Source of the DNA: an uncultured Bacteroidaceae bacterium
GTDB taxonomy: Bacteria > Bacteroidota > Bacteroidia > Bacteroidales > Bacteroidaceae
DNA length: 9,895 nt
NCBI GenBank assembly: GCA_904501945.1
Contig: CAJGCU010000083.1
Location: 1 to 9,895, forward strand
Direction of reading: 5' to 3'
In this document: positions 1 to 6,276 of the stretch, one piece after another
Layout of the letters: each line of letters opens with the position of its first letter
How positions within the stretch are numbered: the stretch's first letter is position 1
Position numbers and translations under genes: made by a program
The notes under the pieces: model-generated
Database searches by the model: none
What the model saw: the letters and a program-made list of their open reading frames with translations, nothing else
What the model was told of the DNA's origin: nothing

Positions 1-671
1 AATGTGGCGTCCTCCTCGTTATAGGTATCGATGCGTAGGATGTATCCGCCTGTCAGGTTGATGCCCTCAGTGTCTTCCGCTTGCAGTTTGGGAATGTTGA
101 CGCGTGAAGAGCCTCGCTTGATTGCTTCTGAGAGGATATAGACGCCAAGGTATTCACCATCCATCAGCACCTCGACCATTTGTGTGCGTGGTGCCCAATG
201 TCCCATGTCTCTCCACAGCTGGAAGGCGAGTGGGTCGCGCGCCATCGACACATCGTTGTAGGGTGCGAGGAGCACCCAGTCTTTGCCTGCAGGCATGTCC
301 AGCAGAGCCGCCTTTAGCTCGTTCCCGTTTTCATCTCTTGTTTCAATGGTGTATTTCTTTTGGTTGAAAGATAGCGAGCTGTTTCCACGCAGCTTGATGC
401 CGATGTCTCCTTCGTAATCTCCGATACTCATCTTGGCACCGACTTTCTTCTGGGCATTCAGAGGGGTATTGGTGGTAATGGTGATGACAGGCAGATTGGA
501 CTCCAGCTGTTCCATCTTTGTGTGCTTCACTTTGGGCATCATCTCCTCCATGTTGAAGTTCCCCATATTGAATCCGCCCATGCCGAATCCTTCAAACTGT
601 GCATAGGTCGGTGTGGCTGTTGTCATGCTGGCAAGCATGGTCAGCAAAAAAGCGGTTCTCTTTGTTTTCAT
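1..671 (-). CDS. Exported CotH-domain protein, partial (C-terminus outside window)
   Basis: The minus-strand frame is open from the ATG at 669-671 to base 1, giving 223 residues with no stop, so the protein continues past the window edge. Residues 1-24 form a typical signal peptide (KTKR, then a hydrophobic stretch, then PTYA before Q25), so the product should be exported. A low-complexity Gly/Phe/Met/Asn segment follows (about 27-45). Residues 61-215 then resemble the N-terminal half of CotH-family domains: GIKLRGNSS (91-99) followed by KKYTIETRDENG, DGEYLGVYILSEAIKR (171-186), and GGYILRID (208-215). CotH family members include atypical protein kinases of spore coats, but in Bacteroidetes the domain is common in cell-surface proteins of unknown substrate. 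The catalytic half is not visible, so kinase activity cannot be judged. The start lies 14 nt after the stop of the helicase gene, with a TAACTAACTAACAA leader and no clear Shine-Dalgarno, so co-transcription with the upstream genes is likely. Confidence 0.85.
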   Translation of the reverse strand, partial: MKTKRTAFLLTMLASMTTATPTYAQFEGFGMGGFNMGNFNMEEMMPKVKHTKMEQLESNLPVITITTNTPLNAQKKVGAKMSIGDYEGDIGIKLRGNSSLSFNQKKYTIETRDENGNELKAALLDMPAGKDWVLLAPYNDVSMARDPLAFQLWRDMGHWAPRTQMVEVLMDGEYLGVYILSEAIKRGSSRVNIPKLQAEDTEGINLTGGYILRIDTYNEEDAT

Positions 672-685
672 TTGTTAGTTAGTTA

Positions 686-3600
686 TTATATAGGAATAAT
701 GATATTATCAAGTATGTACCACAAGAAGGCTTTTACGTTCGTATAGCCAATCTGCTGCAGCAGCTCTTTGTAGTTTTCCAGTTGTTCCCTGTTGTCCTTG
801 GGAGCGACAAGGCACCCGTCTGCTTCTGTCTTGATGACGCCTTGCGCTGTCTTGTAGTCGATGATGATGGCTTGGTTCCCTTTGACAATGACGCGGTCTG
901 GTCGCTTGGTTTTCAGTATTTTGTTCTCGAGGTAGAGGATGGCGCGCTCGTTAAGTGTTTGCCATTCGGGCGAGAACCATTCGGGGTGATTCTCTGCAAT
1001 GCCTTCAATCAGTTTGGTAACGGTAACCTGTGCTTCCTTCGCATCGAGCAATGTACCAAAGCATCCTTTTGATTTCAGCATTTGGATGGCATGGGGCACA
1101 TCATTGGGAATGTGGATGTGCTGGAATATGCTGTGATAGAGATTTCCTAAACTGATGAGACGGATGCGTTCTGCATGCTTCTGCGAGCGTGGATTGGGAG
1201 AGTCTTGGGTGATGAACAGGTCTGACTCGTAGCTTTGGCGAAATATCGCTGCTGACGGATGTGAGACGAACGATACGGGCAATGAGTCGTATTCGCACTC
1301 CATGACGTTCTTTTCCTTTTCTTCTTTTGGAGCCTGAGTGGGAACGATAGTCCCCAGCTCATAACGGGTGATAACGCCATCAATATCGCTCTTCTGCATC
1401 TGCTCAGGGATAGACCTGATGAGGAATGACTGCGCGCTTTCTATGGGTGCATTCTCATTCAATGTTTCTCCCAACTTGTTGCCTGTCAGTATGATGAGGT
1501 TATTCTTGGCACGAGTGAATGCTACATACAATACATTGATATTGTCCACTAGTGTTTTCAACTCTTCTTCTTTTCTGTCATCGGCAAAAATGCTGTTGTT
1601 CTTGGCTCGATTGACGCTGATGGGAAGAAGCGGCATCATGTTGTAAGGCGCTTGCTTAGGCATACACCATATCACTTCTTTGTCTTTGGGCTTGATGGAC
1701 CACGAACATGATGGAATGATGACACTGGAGAATTCCAAACCCTTAGACTTGTGCATCGTCATGATGCGCACGCCATCTGCCGTTCCGTTGGGAATGGTCT
1801 TCTCGCAAAGTTTCTCATCCCACGCTTGCAAGAATGTATCGAGGTCTGTGAGGTTTTCCTGACAGAACTGCTCTATCAGATCGTTGAAGAAGAAGAGGTA
1901 GGCGTCCTGATGGGGTAACTGGTCGAGGTTGAACATTTGATAAATGCGTTCGACTTGCTCTGCGATGGGAAGGTATCGCATCTTTTCCTGCTCCTCCTGA
2001 TTGAAGGCTGACGGAATAGAGGAGGCATGATAGGTGAGAGCGGCGAGATGCAGCGAGCTGCTTGGCTCGGCCAGCACTCTCAATGCACAAATGATGATGT
2101 TGATGGCTGGCGAAGCATCGAGCCTGAAGGCATCGTCAGACACAATCTTTACGTTGACCACATCAGGGTGTTGATTGAAGTAATCGCTGATGAGCTGTAC
2201 TTCATTGTTGGTCCGTATGAGAATTGTAATATCGTTGGCTTTCACGCCATTGTCTATTAGTTCTTTGACTGATAGTTGAATGCGCTGCAAGGTTGCTTCA
2301 TGATAGTTCTCAGCTGTTTCTTTCGCCCAAGTCGCAGGCAGGTTTTCCGTGTCGATGCTGTGATAGTCGATGTTCTCTATCCGTACAAAACCCGCATGTT
2401 CTTCTTTCTTGGCTATCTGTTTCACATCGCCATAAGCTAAGGAGAGGGCAGGGCAGTCTTCCTTCATGATGTTGACTGCATTCTTGAACAGCTCATTGTT
2501 GAATTCCACCACATTTCTTGAAGAACGGAAATTGTACGTGGCAGGGATTTTCCCCATGTGGTTCTTAAGTTCTTCGTCTTGTTCTATGCTGTTCAGTATC
2601 TGCCAGTCAGAGTTACGGAATCGGTAGATGCTCTGCTTCACGTCACCCACAATCAGGCATGAACCATCGGTGGCAAGGCTGTTCAGGATGAGCGGTTTGA
2701 AGTTGCTCCATTGCAGGGTGGAGGTATCTTGAAATTCATCAATCATGATGTGCTTGATGACAGTACCAGTCTTTTCGTAGATGAAAGGAATGTCTTGGTT
2801 GTTGATGACATTGCGCAGGAAATTGGCTGTTTCAGAAAGGAGGAATCGGCTGCTCTCCTCATTCAGCGATTTCACCGTCTGGCTAATCTTGTTGAGCAGC
2901 ATCAGCGAGTAGAGGTGCTGGCCTATGGCATGGACAGTAAGCAAATGGCTGACATATTCGTCGTGTGCCTTGAAGGTTTCTGCCAGCAAAGGCATCAGCG
3001 TCAGTTCAACGCGCGGCTTGAGCCATGCTTGATTCTTCGCCCCCTTCTTGAACCACTTCTCGCTGTTTGTGATGTGCTCCTCTATAGTGTCAGAGAATGT
3101 ACCTTTGGCATTATTGGTTGGCTCTGTTATTTGGTAGGCGCACACCTTCTCTATGAATGTGACGACACTCTTGCTGCCGTCCTTTTCCGTCATTCCTATG
3201 CTTTCATAGGCTTGCTTTATCTGAATGCCCAGCTTGATGACATCCTGCTTCTTCTGGCTCAGATAGTCGTTGATGACATTGCGATATTTGAAGATGGCGC
3301 CGAAGTCCGTTATCTGCTTGCGCATCTCTTCGCCATGAATCAGGTATTTTTCCTTGAAAATGTTGCTGCCAAACTCCTTTACAGTCTCTTCGACTTGCCA
3401 CGAACGGTTTTCTCTGATTTTCTCCTCGATGAACTCGATGATGGTACGGAATTCGCTTGAGTCCTCTTTCAGCTGCTCTATTATCTGTTCCACAGCATTG
3501 GAAAGCACCTCTGTTTCGTCCAGCTCCACCTTCAGCTTTGTAGAAAGTTCCAGTTCGTAGGCAATTTCGCGAACAATGTTCTGGAAGAACGAGTCGATGG

Positions 3601-3979
3601 TTGTGATGTGGAAGCGGCTGTAGTCGTGTATGATGTTAGCCAAAGCCTCCTTTGCGCGCAGTCTCAGTTTCTGGCAGTCCATCTCTCTCAGTGCTGAGCG
3701 ATAGGGCTCTTCTTGATACTGAGGCAGGGTTGCCTTTTCTTTCAGGCTCTCCAATATCTTCTCGACATATCCGTCGCTGCTTTTCAGTCCATGCGCAATG
3801 CCGTAGAGCGTTCCCAAGATGCGCTGTTTCATCTCGGCAGTAGCCTTGTTGGTGAAGGTCACAGCCAGGATGTTTTGATATTCCATCGGGTTGATGGCCA
3901 GCAGGGAGATGTATTCAACAGCCAAGGTGAACGTCTTTCCAGAACCGGCCGAAGCCTTATAAATTCTTAATGGTTGCAT
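686..3979 (-). CDS. AddA/RecB-like UvrD-family helicase with C-terminal PD-(D/E)XK nuclease
   Basis: This 1097-residue protein belongs to superfamily 1A helicases and most resembles the AddA/RecB subunit that processes double-strand DNA ends for recombination. All main helicase motifs are visible: Walker A AGSGKT (11-16), motif Ia TFTNKATAEMK (41-51), DEAD-box-like IDEFQDTS (413-420), motif III GDVKQSIYRFR (445-455), motif IV YNFRSS (482-487), motif V MTMHKSKGLEF (740-750), and motif VI YVAFTRAKN (818-826). The C-terminus carries a RecB-type nuclease signature: LGNLYH (944-949), RPDRV with D1028, IIDYKT with D1041 and K1043, and QLENY (1066-1070). Both the ATPase and the nuclease therefore appear intact. 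The length fits the Bacteroidetes AddA-like family. AddA normally works with AddB, which is not in this window. The gene starts 26 nt after cdd and ends 14 nt before the CotH gene. The start is set by the ATG directly in front of the conserved Walker A strand. The symbol addA is plausible but unproven. Confidence 0.93.
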   Translation of the reverse strand: MQPLRIYKASAGSGKTFTLAVEYISLLAINPMEYQNILAVTFTNKATAEMKQRILGTLYGIAHGLKSSDGYVEKILESLKEKATLPQYQEEPYRSALREMDCQKLRLRAKEALANIIHDYSRFHITTIDSFFQNIVREIAYELELSTKLKVELDETEVLSNAVEQIIEQLKEDSSEFRTIIEFIEEKIRENRSWQVEETVKEFGSNIFKEKYLIHGEEMRKQITDFGAIFKYRNVINDYLSQKKQDVIKLGIQIKQAYESIGMTEKDGSKSVVTFIEKVCAYQITEPTNNAKGTFSDTIEEHITNSEKWFKKGAKNQAWLKPRVELTLMPLLAETFKAHDEYVSHLLTVHAIGQHLYSLMLLNKISQTVKSLNEESSRFLLSETANFLRNVINNQDIPFIYEKTGTVIKHIMIDEFQDTSTLQWSNFKPLILNSLATDGSCLIVGDVKQSIYRFRNSDWQILNSIEQDEELKNHMGKIPATYNFRSSRNVVEFNNELFKNAVNIMKEDCPALSLAYGDVKQIAKKEEHAGFVRIENIDYHSIDTENLPATWAKETAENYHEATLQRIQLSVKELIDNGVKANDITILIRTNNEVQLISDYFNQHPDVVNVKIVSDDAFRLDASPAINIIICALRVLAEPSSSLHLAALTYHASSIPSAFNQEEQEKMRYLPIAEQVERIYQMFNLDQLPHQDAYLFFFNDLIEQFCQENLTDLDTFLQAWDEKLCEKTIPNGTADGVRIMTMHKSKGLEFSSVIIPSCSWSIKPKDKEVIWCMPKQAPYNMMPLLPISVNRAKNNSIFADDRKEEELKTLVDNINVLYVAFTRAKNNLIILTGNKLGETLNENAPIESAQSFLIRSIPEQMQKSDIDGVITRYELGTIVPTQAPKEEKEKNVMECEYDSLPVSFVSHPSAAIFRQSYESDLFITQDSPNPRSQKHAERIRLISLGNLYHSIFQHIHIPNDVPHAIQMLKSKGCFGTLLDAKEAQVTVTKLIEGIAENHPEWFSPEWQTLNERAILYLENKILKTKRPDRVIVKGNQAIIIDYKTAQGVIKTEADGCLVAPKDNREQLENYKELLQQIGYTNVKAFLWYILDNIIIPI

Positions 3980-4005
3980 AGGTCAGCAAATGGGCATAAA
4001 AAGGG

Positions 4006-4488
4006 TCATTCTAAAAAACTACCGTCAAAGCAAAGCGGAAGCAGCGCATGCACGCTGTCAACGCAATAGATGCACTCTGTACCATAGAGCAGAATCTCTA
4101 TATCCTTGCCTGCACGCAGCTCTGCCTCCAGCAACGCTTGCCGGCAGGCGCCACAAGGAGCGACAGGTCGTGGCGTGAAATTGCCATCAGTGTTGCGTGC
4201 AGCGATGCAGAGCCGTCGGATAGGGGAGTTTGGGTGACGAGAATTGGCATAGAACATGCAGGTACGTTCAGCGCAAAGGCCAGACGGGTAGGCGGCATTC
4301 TCCTGATTGCTGCCTTCAACTATGCTGCCATCCTCCAGTTCCACTGCCGCTCCTACAGAGAAGCGAGAATAAGGTGAGTAGCTGCGGTAGGTGGCTTGGC
4401 GAGCCTTGTCAAGAAGGACGCTTTCCATAGCGGACAATTCCTCTTCCAGCTTCACTCTGATGCGTATGTTGATGTCAAATTCTTTCAT
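4006..4488 (-). CDS. cdd: Cytidine deaminase
   Basis: This 160-residue zinc enzyme deaminates cytidine and deoxycytidine to uridine and deoxyuridine in pyrimidine salvage. The zinc-site motifs are clear: CAE at 72-74 (C72 ligand, E74 proton shuttle) and PCGACRQ at 111-117 (C112 and C115 ligands). SYSPYSRFSVGAA (36-48) and NQENAAYPSGLCAER (61-75) are family hallmarks. The open frame extends 15 codons further upstream to a GTG at 4533. I chose the internal ATG at 4488 because MKEFDINIRIRV is the usual start of Bacteroidetes homologues and the extra residues are not family-like. It lies 77 nt downstream of the phosphatase gene and 26 nt upstream of the helicase gene. A TATCTTTG box sits five bases before the ATG, so a private promoter is possible besides read-through. 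Confidence 0.95.
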   Translation of the reverse strand: MKEFDINIRIRVKLEEELSAMESVLLDKARQATYRSYSPYSRFSVGAAVELEDGSIVEGSNQENAAYPSGLCAERTCMFYANSRHPNSPIRRLCIAARNTDGNFTPRPVAPCGACRQALLEAELRAGKDIEILLYGTECIYCVDSVHALLPLCFDGSFLE

Positions 4489-4493
4489 ACAGG

Positions 4494-4501
4494 CAAAGAT
4501 A
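4494..4501 (-). promoter_or_regulatory. Candidate Bacteroidetes -7 box before cdd
   Basis: The minus strand reads TATCTTTG, a full match to the Bacteroidetes TAnnTTTG -7 element. I see no good TTTG -33 box 19-21 nt further upstream. If used, transcription would begin at or within a base or two of the cdd ATG, giving an almost leaderless mRNA. The match could also be chance in an AT-rich spacer. Confidence 0.35.
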
Positions 4502-4565
4502 ATCATTTTGTGGTAAACAGCTTTCCTGTTCACATGAAATCTTTCATACTTTTAACCCGAAATGC

Positions 4566-5027
4566 CTATTCGAACGATTCCAAAAGCCCTTGGCATGCGT
4601 CCTCAAGGATGTCGATGACATTCTCAAATCCTTGCGCTCCACCATAATAGGGGTCAGGCACATGATCAATGACATGTGAGCGGCAATAGTCCGTCATGCG
4701 CTCAATCTTTTCAGCCGCTTCCAGCGTTGGAGCCAGCCGATGCAGCCGTTCCCAGTTGCTGTCATCCATGCAGATGATGTGGTCAAACTCGTCGAAGTCA
4801 GTTTCTCTGATGGGGCGAGAGATGTGGTTCAGCAAGTATCCACGCCGATAAGCATGGCTTTTCATGCGAGGGTCAGAACCTTCTCCCTCGTGATAGCTAA
4901 TCAGTCCTGCCGAATCAATTTCGTATTCTTCAGCAACACCTTTTTCCTTCACAAGTTTCCGCATGATGGCTTCAGCCATAGGAGATCTGCATATATTGCC
5001 AAGGCAAATGAAAAGTATTCGTTTCAT
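4566..5027 (-). CDS. Low-molecular-weight protein tyrosine phosphatase
   Basis: This 153-residue cytoplasmic phosphatase hydrolyses phosphotyrosine through a cysteinyl-phosphate intermediate. The P-loop CX5R is at the N-terminus as expected: C8-LGNIC-R14-S15 within FICLGNICRSPMAEAI. The general acid is D125 in VPDPYYGG, with the adjacent Y127/Y128 typical of class members. The length is normal for the family. The arsenate reductase fold is related, but the DPYY loop argues for a phosphatase. Relatives in capsule clusters (Wzb/Etp type) sit beside a tyrosine kinase; none is present here. Instead the gene heads a run with cdd and the helicase, so its substrate cannot be inferred from its neighbours. 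The ATG at 5027 is used because it lies just before the first beta strand and P-loop, 17 nt after a -7 box. Confidence 0.95.
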   Translation of the reverse strand: MKRILFICLGNICRSPMAEAIMRKLVKEKGVAEEYEIDSAGLISYHEGEGSDPRMKSHAYRRGYLLNHISRPIRETDFDEFDHIICMDDSNWERLHRLAPTLEAAEKIERMTDYCRSHVIDHVPDPYYGGAQGFENVIDILEDACQGLLESFE

Positions 5028-5044
5028 CTTCTTCTTTTTATTTA

Positions 5045-5052
5045 CAAAGATA
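5045..5052 (-). promoter_or_regulatory. Probable -7 box of the phosphatase-cdd-helicase run
   Basis: The minus strand reads TATCTTTG, matching Bacteroidetes TAnnTTTG, 17 nt before the phosphatase ATG. The leader that follows is AT-rich (TAAATAAAAAGAAGAAG). I find no clear TTTG -33 box at the expected distance, so the assignment rests on the -7 box and its position. Confidence 0.5.
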
Positions 5053-5224
5053 CATGAATTTTCTCTTATTTCCTATGTATGTTAAGAAAAATGTGAAAGA
5101 TGTATTTGAAAAAACTTTCAAGCAAAAGGTCTCAATATGTTTTCGTTCATTTTCTCTGCCCTCATAATCTCACACCCTCCTTTTCTTCCGCTTTTCTCTA
5201 TATCTTTCCCCTGTGTCATTTCCC
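5053..5224. other. Non-coding region, plus strand pyrimidine-rich
   Basis: No plausible gene is visible on either strand. From about 5140 to 5224 the plus strand is strongly biased to T and C (runs such as CCCTCCTTTTCTTCCGC), so the minus strand is purine-rich. It separates the phosphatase promoter from the large palindrome. Short open frames here lack any family-like or membrane or signal pattern. Confidence 0.5.
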
Positions 5225-5329
5225 TGCGCTTTACACCTCAAAAGGGATGAGAGTCTCACCTGTGGTACACGTGAGAGTCTTACCTATGGTATAGGTGAGA
5301 CTCTCACCCCTTTTGAGGTGTAAAGCACA
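5225..5329. repeat. 105-bp composite palindrome with three 15-bp cores at 24-bp period
   Basis: The arms 5225-5261 and 5293-5329 are inverted copies with 35 of 37 positions paired (mismatches at 5227/5327 and 5247/5307). The outer 18 bp, GCTTTACACCTCAAAAGG at 5228-5245, are perfectly mirrored at 5309-5326. The dyad centre is base 5277. Inside are three versions of the near-palindrome GGTGAGA-N-TCTCACC at 5246-5260, 5270-5284 and 5294-5308, with centres at 5253, 5277 and 5301, exactly 24 bp apart. They are separated by 9-bp spacers TGTGGTACA (5261-5269) and TATGGTATA (5285-5293), each itself palindromic around GGT and differing by a paired change (G to A with C to T). It lies between a minus-strand promoter and a plus-strand gene. 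It could be a dispersed extragenic palindrome or MITE remnant, a long RNA hairpin, or an operator array; the sequence alone does not decide. Confidence 0.9.
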
Positions 5330-5349
5330 CCCCTTTTTAGGTATAAAGT
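5307..5349. repeat. Direct duplication of the palindrome's right outer arm
   Basis: The 20 bases at 5307-5326 (CCCCTTTTGAGGTGTAAAGC) recur at 5330-5349 (CCCCTTTTTAGGTATAAAGT) with 17 of 20 identical, an offset of 23 bp. No matching extra copy is seen on the left side of the palindrome, so the element is asymmetric at its edge. Confidence 0.75.
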
Positions 5350-5373
5350 GTTTCTCTTTATTAATACTAAAAT

Positions 5374-5431
5374 CTTTGCAATTTATCTGACTTTATTTCA
5401 CATTAATCAGATTTATTTGTATCTTGCAAAG
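5374..5431. repeat. Imperfect AT-rich inverted repeat
   Basis: CTTTGCAA (5374-5381) and TTGCAAAG (5424-5431) are inverted, and inside them ATCTGA (5385-5390) faces TCAGAT (5407-5412). The intervening bases pair only partly. In such AT-rich DNA this may be fortuitous; it could be an operator or leader structure of the downstream plus-strand gene. Confidence 0.3.
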
Positions 5432-5511
5432 TCTTCACTCACATGAGCTTGTTGTATAAGCATGAAGATGGCGAGTAAGATGCTACATATTAAAAGGCGT
5501 TACTGACGTTT

Positions 5512-5519
5512 TATTTTTG
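5512..5519 (+). promoter_or_regulatory. Candidate -7 box of the transglutaminase-like gene
   Basis: The plus strand reads TATTTTTG, matching TAnnTTTG, 60 bp before the ATG at 5580. No TTTG -33 box is found at the expected spacing, and T-rich matches are easy to get by chance here. Confidence 0.3.
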
Positions 5520-5579
5520 AACATTTGAAACTGCCCATTTTCAGAATGGCAATTAGATGCGTCATGAATAAAATATTAT

Positions 5580-6116
5580 ATGCGAAAGTCCTTTTTTGTG
5601 CTTTGCCTGGTAGCTTTTATGTTGTTTGTACTAAGTTTATTCTTGTTTAGATTAGAATTAGTAAAGCAATATGATAGACGAGGAAATGTAAAAATTCCTG
5701 ATTCTATTAAAAACGAATTAATTATTAATACTGCTAATTTGTCAGAAGTTGAAATAATTAATCATTGTGTTGGTGTTACTGTTAATCTGTTAGAGTTTTC
5801 TTTTAAACAAGATCCTTTATTTAAACATAGTGTATCTAAGGCTCACTGTGTGACTTATGCTAAAGTATGTTCTTCATTATGCAATGAAGCTTTTCAAGCA
5901 AATAATATTGAAGCAAAAGCTAAACCTGTAGTAGGATATGTTGAATGTTTTGGAATAAATTTATGTAAATGGTATTCATCTTTGAATACAAAACATAAAA
6001 ATTATTTTAGGAATCATGATTTTGTTGAGATACAAGGTAGTAATTATACAATATATGTTGATCCTTGTTTAAAAGACTTAATTGGTTCTGATTTTAAATG
6101 CATTCATTACAAGTAA
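5580..6116 (+). CDS. Membrane-anchored, cysteine-rich transglutaminase-like protein
   Basis: This 178-residue protein is not one I can name. Residues 1-4 are basic and about 5-25 are strongly hydrophobic without a lipobox or clear cleavage site, suggesting a single N-terminal anchor with the rest outside the cytoplasm. The C-terminal half follows the transglutaminase/papain-like layout: AHCVTYAKVCSSLCNEAF (88-105) with C90 as candidate nucleophile, a hydrophobic VVGYVECFG stretch (117-125), NHDFVEI (145-151) with H146, and YVDP (159-162) with D161. The order and spacing match the Cys-His-Asp triad of small transglutaminase-like domains. Eight cysteines lie in the exported part (63, 90, 97, 101, 123, 129, 163, 174), an unusual number. 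Two 60-base stretches counted by hand are 28% G+C, against about 47% in a helicase stretch, hinting at separate origin. It is the only plus-strand gene, downstream of the composite palindrome, and ends in a terminator. The enzymatic role is inferred from pattern only. Confidence 0.8.
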   Translation: MRKSFFVLCLVAFMLFVLSLFLFRLELVKQYDRRGNVKIPDSIKNELIINTANLSEVEIINHCVGVTVNLLEFSFKQDPLFKHSVSKAHCVTYAKVCSSLCNEAFQANNIEAKAKPVVGYVECFGINLCKWYSSLNTKHKNYFRNHDFVEIQGSNYTIYVDPCLKDLIGSDFKCIHYK

Positions 6117-6146
6117 ATGCCTGATTTTGGAAGGGCATTTTGTTTT
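6115..6146 (+). terminator. Rho-independent terminator of the transglutaminase-like gene
   Basis: AAATGCC (6115-6121) pairs with GGCATTT (6134-6140) across a 12-nt loop, followed by TGTTTTT. The stem starts inside the TAA stop codon (6114-6116). The next ~95 bases (6148-6242), between the two convergent terminators, are AT-rich and show nothing recognisable. Confidence 0.6.
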
Positions 6147-6242
6147 TAATAATTTATTTTGAATTGTGATGGAATGGTTTGATTGGTATATAAAATAACG
6201 CGAGTTTCTATTTTACATAATAGATGTTCGATTGCACCAAAC

Positions 6243-6276
6243 AAAAAACTCCTGTGAGTGAGGCTCACAGGAGTTT
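6243..6276 (-). terminator. Rho-independent terminator of panC-panD
   Basis: A perfect 13-bp stem, AAACTCCTGTGAG (6246-6258) with CTCACAGGAGTTT (6264-6276), encloses a 5-nt loop. On the minus strand it is followed by three more T residues, giving a six-T run. The panD stop codon (6265-6267) lies inside the stem. Confidence 0.85.

Noticed and set aside
624..639. CATGCT/AGCATG dyad near the start of the CotH gene
   Set aside because: It is only a 6-bp stem in signal-peptide codons, with no T-run and no second copy; chance is the simplest explanation.
2711..3460. 249-codon plus-strand open frame inside the helicase gene
   Set aside because: It is antisense to a continuous, motif-rich helicase frame and its translation looks like nothing but reversed coding sequence.
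5246..5308. CRISPR-like array of palindromic repeats
   Set aside because: There are only three 15-bp units with 9-bp near-identical spacers and an enclosing palindrome; spacers are not unique and no cas genes are present.
5521..5552. Small hairpin TGCCCATT/AATGGCA in the leader of the plus-strand gene
   Set aside because: The stem is short with a bulge and no associated signal; too weak to list as a regulatory feature.
5564..5650. 28-codon open frame overlapping the start of the transglutaminase-like gene in another frame
   Set aside because: It is short, AT-driven and hydrophobic only because it shadows the codons of the membrane anchor; the frame at 5580 is far longer and has a coherent domain.
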